A DNA stretch of 64,000 nucleotides from Purpureocillium takamizusanense (taxonomy: Eukaryota > Ascomycota > Sordariomycetes > Hypocreales > Ophiocordycipitaceae), in the NCBI RefSeq assembly GCF_022605165.1, contig NC_063068.1, positions 558,001 through 622,000 of the forward strand, given 5' to 3'. Under the pieces are notes generated by a model. The model was not told where the DNA came from. It worked only from the letters and a program-made list of their open reading frames with translations, and did no database searches. Of this stretch, positions 53,395-64,000 are shown one piece after another (the stretch's first letter is position 1; each line of letters starts with the position of its first letter). A program made the translations under genes and the position numbers.

Positions 53395-55394
53395 GCCGGG
53401 CCCGCGCCTATGCTGGCGTGGTTAATTACACCAGGCAGATACCATGGCGGAGGAGCGTGCTGAGCATTCCGCGTAGCTATTCGCCCGGCGCTTGTGGTTT
53501 TTTGTTTTCTCACTCATTCCATGGGCTGGGCTGAGGCTCGAGCTCTTGAGCACACTGGCCGCCAGGTAATGGGGGCGCCCGCGATTCACGATGCCCCCTA
53601 TTACACCGGGAGCAGAGCCGTGCCAACCTAGCCGTTATGCGATATATACATATATGGTGGTCTTGTCAAACCAACGAAATTGATCATCAGCGCAACGTGA
53701 AGCGAGCTGTGAACCGCCAACCCAAAGCATACCTATCGCCCCGTGAACTCTTACTGCACTCGTATCGGGGTGAAGCCATGAATCGATACCAGCCATAACG
53801 TAATCTATACAGCATGCGTATGCTTTTGCGCAAGTAGAACCTGGAGTTGGAAGTTGTAACAGGATGAAGCTGATGGCCACGAACCGTCACGAGTTGTGAA
53901 CAGCGCGCGACAGCAGGGGCCCAGCTGTATATAACAGACACATGTTGGACGCAATTCTTCCAGTAAAGCTTCCGTAATCGGTGTCGAAGAACTGACAGTC
54001 TCTTCACTCTGGGTCCGGTGGCTCGTTCAGACAATGACCCATGCCCGTGACGTGAAACCGCCTCACCGCCCGCCCGCCCGCACAAACCCCCGCTCTGCCT
54101 GCTATTGTTGCTGAGACTGAGTCTCTGATGAGGCAACGACATACTTTGTACATCGCACAAAGGAAAGACAAGGCAGATGGCACAGGGGCGGCACAACAGA
54201 CTGTCATGTTGCGCCGCATGATGGGAGTATGTGCGCCCCGGGGAGAGCGATAGCTTACGCGGATGCTCAACGTCACGCTCTGCTTTGAAAAGGCGTCGCC
54301 TGCCTCGCTTTCTCTTGAAGGAGGTCGCAGGTTGAAGAGGCGGTGATGAGCGGAGTGAACGCAACCGAAGTAGCTCGGCTGTCAGGCAGGCAAACGGGCA
54401 GGCAAACTGACCTTGGGGCAAAAATGAAGCAGTCGCCCGAGATAATTGACACCTGAGTACCCCTCTCGCGTCGCAAATCATGAACGCGCCGCAGCTTACT
54501 TTTACATACAATACAAACTTGGATGCGAAGCACAATGAGAAGCGTCGACGTCGTTGATGCGCGGCGCGCGTCTGCGGATAAATGATGAGCCCTGCCCTGG
54601 ATAGAGGTGGTGGTAACTAGTGGAGCAGCAGCTCGGCTTCTCTCCTCCGCCCTGTGTCGCGTGGACGCGCGGGCTCGGCTCAGTAAGCAGCAAGGTTTCG
54701 GCAATCTTCGGCTCCAGCGGGTCTTTGTGCCGCAGCAGGCGGCGGGCGCTCGCCTCCCCGCGCCTCGGCCTCTCCAGGCCCTGGCTGGCCCCGCGAAGCT
54801 GGGCTGGGCTTGCAGAGCCCGCCCGGGGCAGGCACTAACTAACGTTAGAATCCTCGTGGAGAGACGCCCGTGCGCCACAGGTTCTCCTGCCCTGCGGCGG
54901 CGGCGGCGACGGGACGCTCCATTCCAGTGGAGGAGCCCGCCTGCAGCGCACGTTACAGCGGGTGCGTGACCGCTGACCACTTGCAGCCCAGCGGGTGCGG
55001 ATGACGTCCATCCATCCTCCTCCGGCCGTATTGCCGGGGCCCGTCGACACCCGGAATTTCCTCACTCTTCTTTGCCCGTTTCCTTCACCAGCCAGCCCAG
55101 CCCATTCCTCCACCGCCACCATCCTCCCCAACGTCCATCGTCGCTGCCAGTCCTTTCCGTCCCCACGATCCTGATCCGACACGACGTGCGCCGACTCTCC
55201 GGTTTGGCCTCTCCCCTGTCTGCGCCTCGGCCTGCCCAGGGAGAAACGCCCGCGACCAACGACTCCCGCGCCGGCATGCCGGCCCCGTGAGACACTCTTC
55301 TCTCTTCTTTCCACCCCGCCACGTCCGTCGCCTATAACCCCCCGCCAGCTCTGCCGCCCACACGCGCGCCACCACCGCCCGCTCAAGCACCGGA
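53395..55394. other. Two-kilobase region without a supportable gene
   Basis: ORFs on both strands (up to 282 codons) overlap each other and lack motifs. The last 400 bp before 55395 is C/T-rich (leader of LEU5). An inverted-repeat-like GC-rich stretch lies at 54.75-54.83 kb. No RNA gene found. Confidence 0.45.
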
Positions 55395-56663
55395 ATGCCT
55401 TCATCGGCTGCTCTCGTCGAGCATGCCCCCTCCATGTCCGATATTGCGCGCGACCAGGTGAAGCAGGTGCGCCATCAGGTCGGCGCCGTCGTCGCGCCCG
55501 CCGCGCCCGGCACCGGCAGGAAGGATCCGGCCGTGTGTCCTACCGACGACGAGGCCCTGACCCCTGGCAAGAAGGATACGCGAACCTGGAATTATGTGTG
55601 GCGGTCCGGAGTCGCTGGCGGTATGGCCGGCTGCGCGGTACGTTGTTGCTCTCCCATGATCCCCCTGTGTTATGTGTCCCGGCTGCTTGCTGACTGCCCG
55701 TCGCTGCAGGCCAAGACGCTCGTCGCTCCCCTCGACCGGGTCAAGATACTCTTCCAGGCCAGCAATCCTCAGTTCGCCAAGTATACCGGCTCTTCCTTCG
55801 GCGTTGCTACCGCCATGAAGGACATCTACCTCTCCGAAGGCGGCCGCGGCCTCTACCGCGGGCACTCCGCCACCCTCCTCCGCATCTTCCCCTACGCCGG
55901 CATCAAGTTCCTCGCCTACGAGCAGATCCGCGCCGTTCTCATTCCCAACCAGAGCCTCGAGACGCCCCTGCGCCGTCTGCTGAGCGGCAGTCTCGCCGGT
56001 GTCACCTCCGTCTTCTTCACCTACCCCCTTGAGGTCGTCCGTGTGAGGCTCGCATTTGAGACGAAACGCGATGGCCGGTCCTCCCTCACCTCCATCTGCC
56101 GGCAAATATACAATGAACAGCCTCCGCAGAAGTCGGCCACGGCGCGGCTGCCCAACGCGCCCTTACCCGCCGCCGCCGCCGAGACAGTCAAGGCCGTCAA
56201 CCCGCACGTCGGCCTGGTCAACTTCTATCGTGGCTTTGCGCCGACGCTGTTGGGCATGCTTCCCTACGCGGGCATGTCTTTTCTCACACACGACACCGTC
56301 AGCGACTTAATGCGCCACCCGGCCATCGCCAAGCACACGACGCTGCCTCGCAATGCCAACCATCCCGAGGGCAAGCCCGCCGCGCTACGATCATGGGCGG
56401 AACTCACTACGGGCGGTATCGCCGGCCTGGTGTCGCAGACGGCGTCCTACCCGTTGGAAGTAATCCGGCGGCGTATGCAGGTCGGTGGCGCCGTGGGGGA
56501 CGGGCGCAAGCTCAAGCTGGGCGAGACGGCGCGGACCATCTTGCGCGAGCGAGGCATGCGCGGCTTCTTCGTCGGCTTGACGATTGGCTACGTCAAGGTC
56601 ATCCCCATGGTGGCCGTCAGCTTTTACACGTATGAGCGCATGAAGCTCGTGTTTGGAATATGA
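55395..56663 (+). CDS. LEU5: Mitochondrial coenzyme A carrier, Leu5 type
   Basis: SLC25-family carrier needed for coenzyme A accumulation in mitochondria in yeast; function here is inferred from similarity. Two exons: 55395-55637 and 55710-56663, giving 398 residues. The 72-bp intron (GTACGT...CTGCAG) is 3n and stop-free, so the genomic frame also reads through. Splicing gives GGMAGCA|AKTLVAPLDRVKILFQ, restoring the first carrier repeat. Repeat signatures: PLDRVK, PLEVVRVR, PLEVIRRRMQ. LYRGHSATLLRIFPYAGIKF and FYRGFAPTLLGMLPYAGMSF are the matching even-helix segments. The N-terminal 65 residues are a soluble extension. A second Met 13 residues in could also start translation. Confidence 0.92.
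   Translation: MPSSAALVEHAPSMSDIARDQVKQVRHQVGAVVAPAAPGTGRKDPAVCPTDDEALTPGKKDTRTWNYVWRSGVAGGMAGCAVRCCSPMIPLCYVSRLLADCPSLQAKTLVAPLDRVKILFQASNPQFAKYTGSSFGVATAMKDIYLSEGGRGLYRGHSATLLRIFPYAGIKFLAYEQIRAVLIPNQSLETPLRRLLSGSLAGVTSVFFTYPLEVVRVRLAFETKRDGRSSLTSICRQIYNEQPPQKSATARLPNAPLPAAAAETVKAVNPHVGLVNFYRGFAPTLLGMLPYAGMSFLTHDTVSDLMRHPAIAKHTTLPRNANHPEGKPAALRSWAELTTGGIAGLVSQTASYPLEVIRRRMQVGGAVGDGRKLKLGETARTILRERGMRGFFVGLTIGYVKVIPMVAVSFYTYERMKLVFGI
55638..55709 (+). other. 72-bp stop-free intron in LEU5
   Basis: GTACGT donor, GCTGAC branch-like element and CTGCAG acceptor. Retention would insert 24 residues into helix 1 of the carrier and probably inactivate it without truncation. Confidence 0.75.
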
Positions 56664-57502
56664 GACTCGCTCGGGTTGGAAACGTTGCTTGGGCTTTGGT
56701 TCTTTTGTGGTTTTGTTCTGGCGTTGGGCGGCATGACTTGCGGGTGAAGCACACTGCATGGGAAGAGGAGCCGGTTTTCGACCGCTGGCCACGCATCGAT
56801 CAATCGCGATGGGAGAGGATTCGGTGGCTTTGTGCATAGAAGGTAGATTGATGCCATCCTACATAGTTGTACATGTAGATTTCTCTCTTCTATTCTGGCT
56901 CGCATGCACGTGAGCGTAGCGCCGGTCTGCGCGGCAGAGGGGACATGTGTGGTCTGTGTGCACCTCAATGGTCGAGTAGCACGCGGCGACGGCAACTTGC
57001 AAGTTTGATATGTTTTATTTTTCATCTTGATTAATTGGCATTTATGTGTGTAAGATAGTAGGACTTGAGGAAGATCGAATGAGTACCTCGTCGAGACTCG
57101 GGAGTCTGCGGTGCAGCTTGAAAGTCGCTGGTGAGGAAAGGTTGAGCGGGTGGGTGTGAACTCCAGGAGCTGTGATTGGCCCAGGTTGCCAATTCACGTC
57201 ACGTCCCTGCACAATGCGGCCCCACTCGGCCAGGCTTGCGGTTTGCACCTCACAAGAGAAGCAACGACGCATCTTCTTCATCCAGCCTCTGTTCTTCCGT
57301 CACCTCCCCCCACCCCTAATCACCACACGGTCACTCGCCGGCATCCAGGCGAGGAGTGGCTGACATTGAGCACCTCGCCGGCAGTCGTTCACTTGTCGCG
57401 TCGCGTCGCGTCCAGTCCACCCCGTACAACCGCTCCTTCGGCACAACCGCGCGCTGGGGGACATCGCGCCAGAATTTCTTCACAGCTCGGACGCCCGCCA
57501 TC
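56664..57502. other. Intergenic region between LEU5 and CDC73
   Basis: About 840 bp: LEU5 3' flank, then the CDC73 promoter and leader. The 147 bp before the CDC73 ATG are open in the same frame from a GTG at 57356 but contain no ATG. Confidence 0.5.
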
Positions 57503-58812
57503 ATGGCCCTCGCCGACCATGACCCCCTCCTCCTACTCCGACAGGCCATCTCCGCCGGCAATCCCTTCGTCCCCAGCCCGTCCGATGACCCGGGCGCCGC
57601 CGAAGCGCCCCTCGCCGACGCCTCCCACCTCCAGTTCACGACGCAGGGCACCGCGCTGCCTCTCGACGCGCCCACGCGCTTCATCTCCAACGACAAGCCC
57701 GTCGACCTGCGCAGTATCTACTTTGCCTGGCTGAACCGCGAGCTCGCCATTCCCGAGTACAATGCTTCGGCCACGGCCCTCAGCGAGCAGCTCGCCGCTG
57801 CAGGCTCGCCCGGCAAGGTCCAGAACCTGGGCTTCATCGAGCGTCTCGACCTCATCACCTGGCTCGAGGGCGCCAGCGAGGAGAGCGAATACATCAAGCC
57901 GCTCGCCGGCGATGCAGAAGCTGCGGCTGCGGCTGCGGCTGGTGCTGCGCCGGCGGCCAAGCCCGGCGCGACGGCCGCCGCCGCGAAGGCGAGGGCTGGC
58001 AAGGGCACCTTGGATCCGCGGCTGGCGAGCGTGTACGACGGCGAGCGTCGCATGGGCGATCGCAACACGGTTCTAAGGGGTATCAAGCCTACGGTATGTG
58101 TTTCGGCCCCTCTTTGATGCCCATCATCTGCGTTGCTCGTCCGATTACTGACAGTCGTTTGCAGGACTTTTCACACGTGCGGAAGCTCGCCGTGCCTTTT
58201 ATCCAGCGCAAATCCTCATCGGCCGTCGCCTTGCCTAACAATGCGTCCCACGCCGCCGATCCGAAGAAGCCCACGCGGCGCCCCGACCCCATCATCTTGC
58301 TGTCGCCCTCGGCGTCGGCCCTCCTCCGCATGTCCAATGCGCGCTCGTTCCTCGAGGACGGCAAGTTCGTGCTGCCCGACGCCGGGGCCACGGCAGCCAG
58401 CATGCTGCACGTCCAGCGCACGATGCCGGGCATCGACGCGAATCGCCCGATGCGCTTCATTCTGGTGGAGGGATCGGAGCAGTTCAAGCCCGAGTACTGG
58501 AACCGCATCGTCGCCGTCTTCACCACGGGCCAGACGTGGCAGTTCAAGAACTACAAGTGGAGCAGCCCCAATGAGCTGTTCAAGCACACGCTCGGCATCT
58601 TTGTCGGGTGGCGCGGCGATGCATTGCCCGAAAACGTGCGCAGCTGGGGCCACCGCGTGCTTTCCACAGCCGTGGACCGCTGGAGGGGCGGCGATGGCCA
58701 GGACGCGTCGCGCTTCAGGGACAAGGAGGTGGTGGAGCAGATCTGGAAAGCCATTGAGGCCAACATGCGCAACAAGGGCTGGCGGGCCAACGCAGCGCCC
58801 ACGTCAATATGA
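57503..58812 (+). CDS. CDC73: Paf1 complex subunit Cdc73
   Basis: Nuclear subunit of the Paf1 complex, which travels with RNA polymerase II and supports histone H2B ubiquitination and elongation. Two exons: 57503-58093 and 58165-58812 with a 71-bp intron, giving 412 residues (yeast Cdc73 is 393). The N-terminus ALADHDPLLLLRQAISAGNP is characteristic. An Ala-rich linker (AAAAAAAGAAPAAKPGATAA) sits around 150-170. The C-terminal Ras-like Cdc73 domain shows DPIILLSPSASALLRMSNAR, RFILVEGSEQFKPEYWNRIV and WQFKNYKWSSPNELF, then GIFVGWRGD. The start at 57503 was chosen because similarity begins there. Confidence 0.95.
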
Positions 58813-61577
58813 GGCTGGGACCGCCGTACTGATTCTTCTTGACACAAAGGCTCAATGCTCTGCATACGGTAGCCCTGCTGACGGTGACTTCAGTAGAGCC
58901 TTGGACTAAGACCCATGGGCGGGGATTCGGTAGACACGGAGTGACTAGCGACGGCGTTGGGAAATACTTGACATTTGCATGGATAGGCCAAAAGGGCAGT
59001 GGCCCGGTTCAAGTCGTGGCATGGCTCGCCGGAGCTGAAGGAACTTGACGAGGCGACTCTGAGAAGGGTGGGCACGGGTTGCGGTCCAGAATGGAGGCTG
59101 GTATATCGACACGACTTGTATACTGATACCACTCGTGGCAATGGACATGATTTCGCTCGCAGCGCGTGGCCAGGGTCCCTGATGCAGAATCGTTCGTCAG
59201 AGACGCTACCCAGACGGCCCTACAGGTGCAGCCCTGAGCATCCCACGTTCTTCGCAGCGCACTGTCAGCAGAGTCCTCGATCTACGCTCACCGGTCACCC
59301 TTGGATATTCCTTTGTGTGTGGTATGAGTGAGGTAGTATGACTCTCGTCAGACGTCAGAGGTCAGACGCCGTCCGCAAGAGCCGTACGCATCTCACGCAC
59401 GCTCACTCGTTTCCAGAGACGATTCCTCATCACCGGCGGATGGAAATTGTCAGCCTATGTACGAAGTATCTGCGCGCCGCCCTCGTGCAACCCGACATAG
59501 AACACTCCAGGCCCGATCCTGTTTGTTCCCGTCTCGTATGCTAGCGTACCAATGTAAGCACGCACGGGTTGATGGACAGTCGCAACGTGGACTGCCAAAA
59601 CAAGTCACGGAGGCGGAAACGATGGAATGGGTGATGGCCGTGAATAAGACTCCTTGACGAACAGCATATTGATACCAGCCAGGCCACACTGTCCATTTTG
59701 CCCACTTCCATACCTAGGTACGCAGGCATCGTTGTCGTCACTGCTTCCCGCTGGCGGTACAATGAGTGAATCTCGACCGTGGTCATTGGTCGTCATGGTA
59801 GCCATGGGTTCGTTACCCTCTTTCTTCACGTTCCTTGACCCTTCCTCGCATGCTTCTGGAGCCATGATGAGCAGCCCCACGAAGTCTGGTACGAAGAATC
59901 AGTTTGGTACGAGCTGTGTACTTCATACATCAAGATTCTCCGCCACCCTGTGCGTCGGCTATGCACTGCACGATATGAAACACGATATCGATACGCCCCC
60001 TCCTCGCGCCCCCGTCTCTCCACCCTTGCACGGGCAGGGAGTCGTAGCAAAGGGTCCAGAAGGAAAAAGAAAGTGCTGGTGCTCGACAGCCCGGCCACGC
60101 CACGCGACGCCCTCGTCGATGGCTCCGCACGCCTGAGCTGAGCTCTGTATGTACAGTACGACATGTATACTGTACGGCATGAGCGATATGCCATGTGCTC
60201 CGTACATATCTTGTGCTGCGCTGTACTCCCCACCACTTGCCTGGTAGGAGAGGGTCCCCGAGGGAGGGTCTACCTCATGCGAACCCGCATGAGGACGCAC
60301 AGGCAGCCGCGACGAGACAGTGCCGCTGCCTGTCTATACCAAGCAGAACCCTGCGCATAGTGAAGCGAAGTACTAGGTATGCATAGTGTATTTCGTACGT
60401 ACCTACTAGGTAGGTCATAGCATCCACGAAGCATGTACTGCCATGTATACTGTATATACGTGCCCAGGAAGGCGCCATCGCGATTTCGCGTTATATGATC
60501 CCCAGGCTTAGTATTCAACGTTGCCCCCCATGCCATCCTGTATGCGGGCTACACACACACACGCACGCATGCACGCCACGATTGCCTGGTGGGCTTCATT
60601 TGCCGGAAACATTTGCCGATGCCGCGCCGGGGCAAAGATCGAAACGCCGTCTTTGATTGAGCACCTACATGACGGCCCATGGGTGCTCCGAACCTACACC
60701 GACGGCGGTGGGTGAGGAAGTGGACATTGGCCATCTCGGGCCTGTCGTCTCTGCACGCCTCGGCAGCAGCGGCAGCAACTACACTTGGCCACGATGACTT
60801 GGTCGCTTCTCAGAGGGGGCGGGGGGCGTGTGAGGACGAGATGGGGCGATTGCCAGCCAGGTAGACCCGGATTGAGGCAAAACGGCCTGCTCCAGGCACG
60901 CACGCACGCGGCCTCCCCACCCGCCCGTCAGACGCAGAGCCGAGCCAGGGTTTACTTTTGCACGGGTTGGTCGGCTGGCATGACATGGCATGGCATGTGG
61001 GATGTGGGACGTGAAGCCAAAGTGCGTCGTCGCCGTCGATGTCTGAATAACATAGCCCGTCGGTCGGTCGCACGTGCGGGACGGGACTCGGGCTGCCGAC
61101 TGACTGCACGGCGGATCGGGATGCCGCGCCGGGCCGGCAACGACACTGCTGCACGATGACGCAGAAATCAGTCGGTGCGACGCGACGAAAATAGACAGAG
61201 AGTTATAGTACGTAGTAACTTAGTACTAGTAGCAGGCTCTCCATTTCTTCCATGAAAGATGGCTCCGTCCGGGACGCGACGCGGGGACGGGGAGGGCCTG
61301 ATCATTGAACCAATGCCCGGCACTGGCTGGAGATTGTGTCGTCTCCGCAGGGACCCAGCTATATCGTACCATGTGTTCACTCATCAAGAAGGAGATACGT
61401 GGAGAGAAAACGGCGCAACCCTGGATTTATTAGCACGTGTAGATGGACGGCGTGTGTCGGTCGGGTCACACGGACGGCCCGGGAAACCAAGGCCGATATC
61501 CAGCGGGGCCGTGCTGGATGTCGTTTGGCCGGGGTTTGTTCGTTAGACTGGACCGGGGCGCTGCTGCTCCAGTCCTC

Positions 61578-61602
61578 GCCGCCGCCGCCGCCGCCGCCGC
61601 CG
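61578..61602. repeat. GCC trinucleotide repeat
   Basis: About eight GCC units in non-coding DNA. Confidence 0.85.
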
Positions 61603-61993
61603 CTAGTCCATTCATTCCATCATACTACACCATCCACGCCACTCACTGTACATGCCCCCCCGTTGTGTGTGCGCGGTGGCTCACATCCGTCTCTCTCTCT
61701 CTCCCACTCGCCCCCCTTGCTAGAGTGAGAGACGATGAGCCGCGTGGCGGCACCGGGCGGGCATATAGGGTTGAGGAGGCGAGCGGCCTGCCCGAGCCTC
61801 GGCATGGCTTGTTGCGCGCGCTCGCGACATGGAACCTACCTAACAAACTCAATCAATTGTCACGGCACGCTGGGGATTCGCGCATCGCAGACTCGACGAC
61901 GCCAGCTCCCCATTCTTATCAAGATCGCCCCGTAAGTAGATCGCACTTCGCACCGCATACATAGTAATACCAACGTTAGTGGCCGGTAGTTAG

Positions 61994-62015
61994 TACTACT
62001 ACTACTACTACTACT
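61994..62015. repeat. TAC/ACT trinucleotide repeat
   Basis: About seven TAC units bordered by TAG/AGT, giving AGTACT palindromic ends. Confidence 0.85.
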
Positions 62016-62342
62016 AGTACAATTGCAACGGCTCGCCAGCAGAGTGAGACAGACACGCGCAACGGTCCATATGGCCATCCGGGGAAGGGGTGCCCGTGTA
62101 TCAATCGCCGCCCATCCATCCCGCCGTCTTGTCGCTTCCTCAGGTCATTCATTCCCCAGATTTTCGCTGCCAAAAAAAGTCAAACGCAAGTGACAGCCAG
62201 ACGGCCCTCCCCCCACAACTCCACACTTGGAGGCATCTTGCTGCCTGGCTGGCGGGCATCGTCATGGACATTTTGTTGAAAGCAATAGCCGATGATTCTC
62301 TCTGCTACGACCATGCCCGTGTCTCCCCATTCGTCGCCAGAC

Positions 62343-62355
62343 ACACTCACTCACT

Positions 62356-62392
<37 letters not shown>

Positions 62393-62404
62393 ACACATAC
62401 ATAC
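62343..62404. repeat. CACT and CA microsatellites
   Basis: A short CACT tetranucleotide run passes into a CA dinucleotide run with CATA interruptions. Confidence 0.85.
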
Positions 62405-63327
62405 CTCGTACGAACACGCACGCAAGGGACACACTCGCACGTGCCGTGCCTGAGACCCGAGCAGGTTTTCGCGCGCGGCTCGGGTGCCTCGGAGTGCCTC
62501 CGTAGCAATGTTGGGCGTCAGTCAAGAGCCTAAAATTCTACTACTTAACGTTAGTTACCACCAACACAAAACAAAGGGATGACAGGAGCTACGTACTACC
62601 CAACTTAGTTAGTTGACATTTCGTCCTCCCCCCTGCCCCCCCCTTAATCCCTAATAGAACCTCCAAGGCAAGACATACTAGTCGTCGCCGCGTGTCGTCC
62701 ATGTGTTCCTGTGTCCGTGCGTCCATATGTCTGTGTGTAGGCTACGCTCGGCCGGGCCGATTAGTGAACGTCGACGATCCCCAGCCTTGATGCAGAGGGA
62801 GGTGGGCAAGTCTACGAGAATGGAGCTCTGCCCGCAGCGCCACCACCACGATACGGCAGTGAGATCTTCTTTTTCCCCCCAGCACGAGAGGATGGGAAAA
62901 CAGAATAAGCTTTCTGTGATTTTTCTTGGGCGCTGTGTCCTGTGTGTGGAGGGGGTTGCGCGGTGGCGGCAACCTTTTCTTTGCCCTCTCAACTTGTCGC
63001 TTTTCGGCTTCGTGCGAAAAGGGTCATTCCGCCTCTTACATCGCACAGACACTTGAACTTGGTGCTCTAGCTCGACGTTCTGTGCAACTACGTGCGCGGG
63101 TACTTTGTGCACCAACCACCGGCTGTCGTGGCTCGCCCTGAGTGTAGTACGTACGAATACGTAGACGCTGATAACAAGAAGTCGCCTTGTCGACGTCGAC
63201 CCGCCGGTGGATCGCCGCTTGCACTGTGTGGGTGCGTGCGTCTCGCGTCGTTTCTCTTGCTACTGTTTCCGCACGCGTTCCAGAAGGTCTCGGCCACGAG
63301 GAACCCCCCTCCTGCGGCGGTCGACCA

Positions 63328-63338
63328 GGGGGGGGGGG
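63328..63338. repeat. G homopolymer run
   Basis: Eleven consecutive G followed by GGCAGG and a further five-G run; four G-blocks in about 30 bases. Confidence 0.75.
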
Positions 63339-63843
63339 CAGGCAGGGGGTTAGGTTGACCGGCAGATTCCTAATTACTTGTCGACCGTGGGGTGTAACCA
63401 CGAGGCGCCGCCGTCGACTCACGACATACCACTCACGACAACCGGCCCTTCGCTGCCGTGCATGCACCGCCTCTCGGCTTCCGACTTTGGGAAGGAAAAG
63501 ACAGGTGGGGGGTAATATGAAAGACCACATCAATCCCTGACCCGGTATGGGCCATGCCTAGTAGACGTGAATGGAGGGGGAAGGGATGACAGCGAGTCGT
63601 TCTCTCACAAGCGGTGAAGCGCGTGGCCGGGGATCGACTCATGCCCGCCCCCATCCTGACCGTGAGCGTCCGCTTCTCCAGGGCAACATACGTACAGCGG
63701 TATAATTGATTGTATTACGTATCCGCTGTCACGTCGCCGTCCGCCGTGACAAGCCGAGCGAGTTGAATTGTAACCGACTTACAACGTTTGCGTAGCTGCC
63801 AGTGAGCTGTAGTCCAACCCACCCGGGCTGGCTTTGCACCACC

Positions 63844-63876
63844 CCTCCTCCTCCTCCTCCTCCTCCTCCTCCTCCC
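63844..63876. repeat. CTC trinucleotide repeat
   Basis: About ten CTC/CCT units passing into a C/T-rich tail. Confidence 0.85.
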
Positions 63877-64000
63877 CCTTTCCCAGGCTCGGACGGAACA
63901 TGGCCGCCGCCCCACGTCGAGCAAGCACAGGGCCTCCTCGCAAGGTGGCAGTTGAGCACAAGTATTACTAGCAGCATGTAAGTGCATGCTAGGGTCTGGG

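Larger units (their letters stand above)
58813..64000. other. Gene-free, microsatellite-rich terminal region
   Basis: About 5.2 kb with no supportable coding gene. The ORFs are below 175 codons, overlap on all frames and shift with simple repeats. It carries GCC, TAC, CA and CTC microsatellites, long G or C runs, and many TACGTA/TAGGTA words. No rRNA, tRNA fold, transposase or terminal inverted repeat was seen. It may be the 5' control region of a gene beyond the window, or a non-coding transcript locus. Confidence 0.5.

Noticed and set aside
53687..54535. 282-codon minus-strand ORF
   Set aside because: Overlaps other equally open frames, Cys/Arg/Ser-rich, no motif and no splice support.

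Overview
The window looks like nuclear DNA of a filamentous ascomycete, most likely a Sordariomycete and perhaps Hypocreales. The reasons are many short introns (mostly 47-115 bp, GT...CTRAC...AG), GC-rich coding sequence, long pyrimidine-rich leaders, scattered TAGGTA/TACGTAC intergenic motifs, and protein families typical of that group. There is no operon structure. Genes lie on both strands as independent units with separate promoters. Exon boundaries given here were read by hand from splice signals, and each model was checked for an open frame with a total length divisible by three.

Layout. 0.4-6.7 kb: AFG2-type AAA ATPase (+), convergent with the PP4 regulatory subunit PSY2/SMEK (-). 6.7-13.8 kb: about 7 kb with no supportable gene, ending in the pyrimidine-rich leader of a conserved fungal protein of unknown function (13.8-15.2, +). 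16.3-19.8 kb: ALG5 dolichyl-phosphate glucosyltransferase (+) facing squalene epoxidase ERG1 (-). 20.7-23.4 kb: a large, probably mitochondrial PPR-like protein (-). 24.2-25.8 kb: an aldo/keto reductase (+) with an apparent 4-nt microexon. 26.4 kb: an orphan ORF. 27.5-30.3 kb: BUB3 (-) and eIF2-alpha (+), divergent across about 445 bp. 31.0-31.7 kb: mitochondrial inner membrane protease IMP2 (+). 32.8-34.5 kb: a secreted BBE-like FAD oxidoreductase (+). 35.2-36.6 kb: an Mme1/YMR166C-type mitochondrial carrier (+). 37.3-38.7 kb: a conserved protein of unknown function (-), divergent from an F-box protein (39.4-40.8, +). 41.3-42.5 kb: an MDR-family dehydrogenase (-). 44.0-48.3 kb: a 14-exon dynamin/SLIP-GC-like GTPase (+). 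48.7-49.9 kb: a 2OG-Fe(II) oxygenase (+). 50.3-51.1 kb: mitoribosomal protein uL23m (+), convergent with a METTL4-like MT-A70 methyltransferase (51.3-52.5, -). 52.9-53.4 kb: a small orphan gene (-). 55.4-56.7 kb: LEU5-type CoA carrier (+). 57.5-58.8 kb: CDC73 of the Paf1 complex (+). 58.8-64.0 kb: gene-free and microsatellite-rich.

Most genes are housekeeping: ribosome assembly, PP4 signalling, N-glycosylation, sterol synthesis, spindle checkpoint, translation initiation, mitochondrial import and transport, and transcription elongation. Four of them (IMP2, the two carriers and uL23m) act in mitochondria, and the PPR-like protein probably does. The oxidoreductases (AKR, FAD oxidase, MDR, 2OG oxygenase) are spread over 25 kb between housekeeping genes with no PKS, NRPS or terpene synthase, so I do not read them as a biosynthetic cluster. 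The least understood and most interesting genes are the SLIP-GC-like GTPase with its internally duplicated disordered N-terminus, the METTL4-like methyltransferase, the AFG2 protein with a degenerate first AAA module, and the splicing oddities: a microexon, a GC-AG intron, and three stop-free introns of 3n length.
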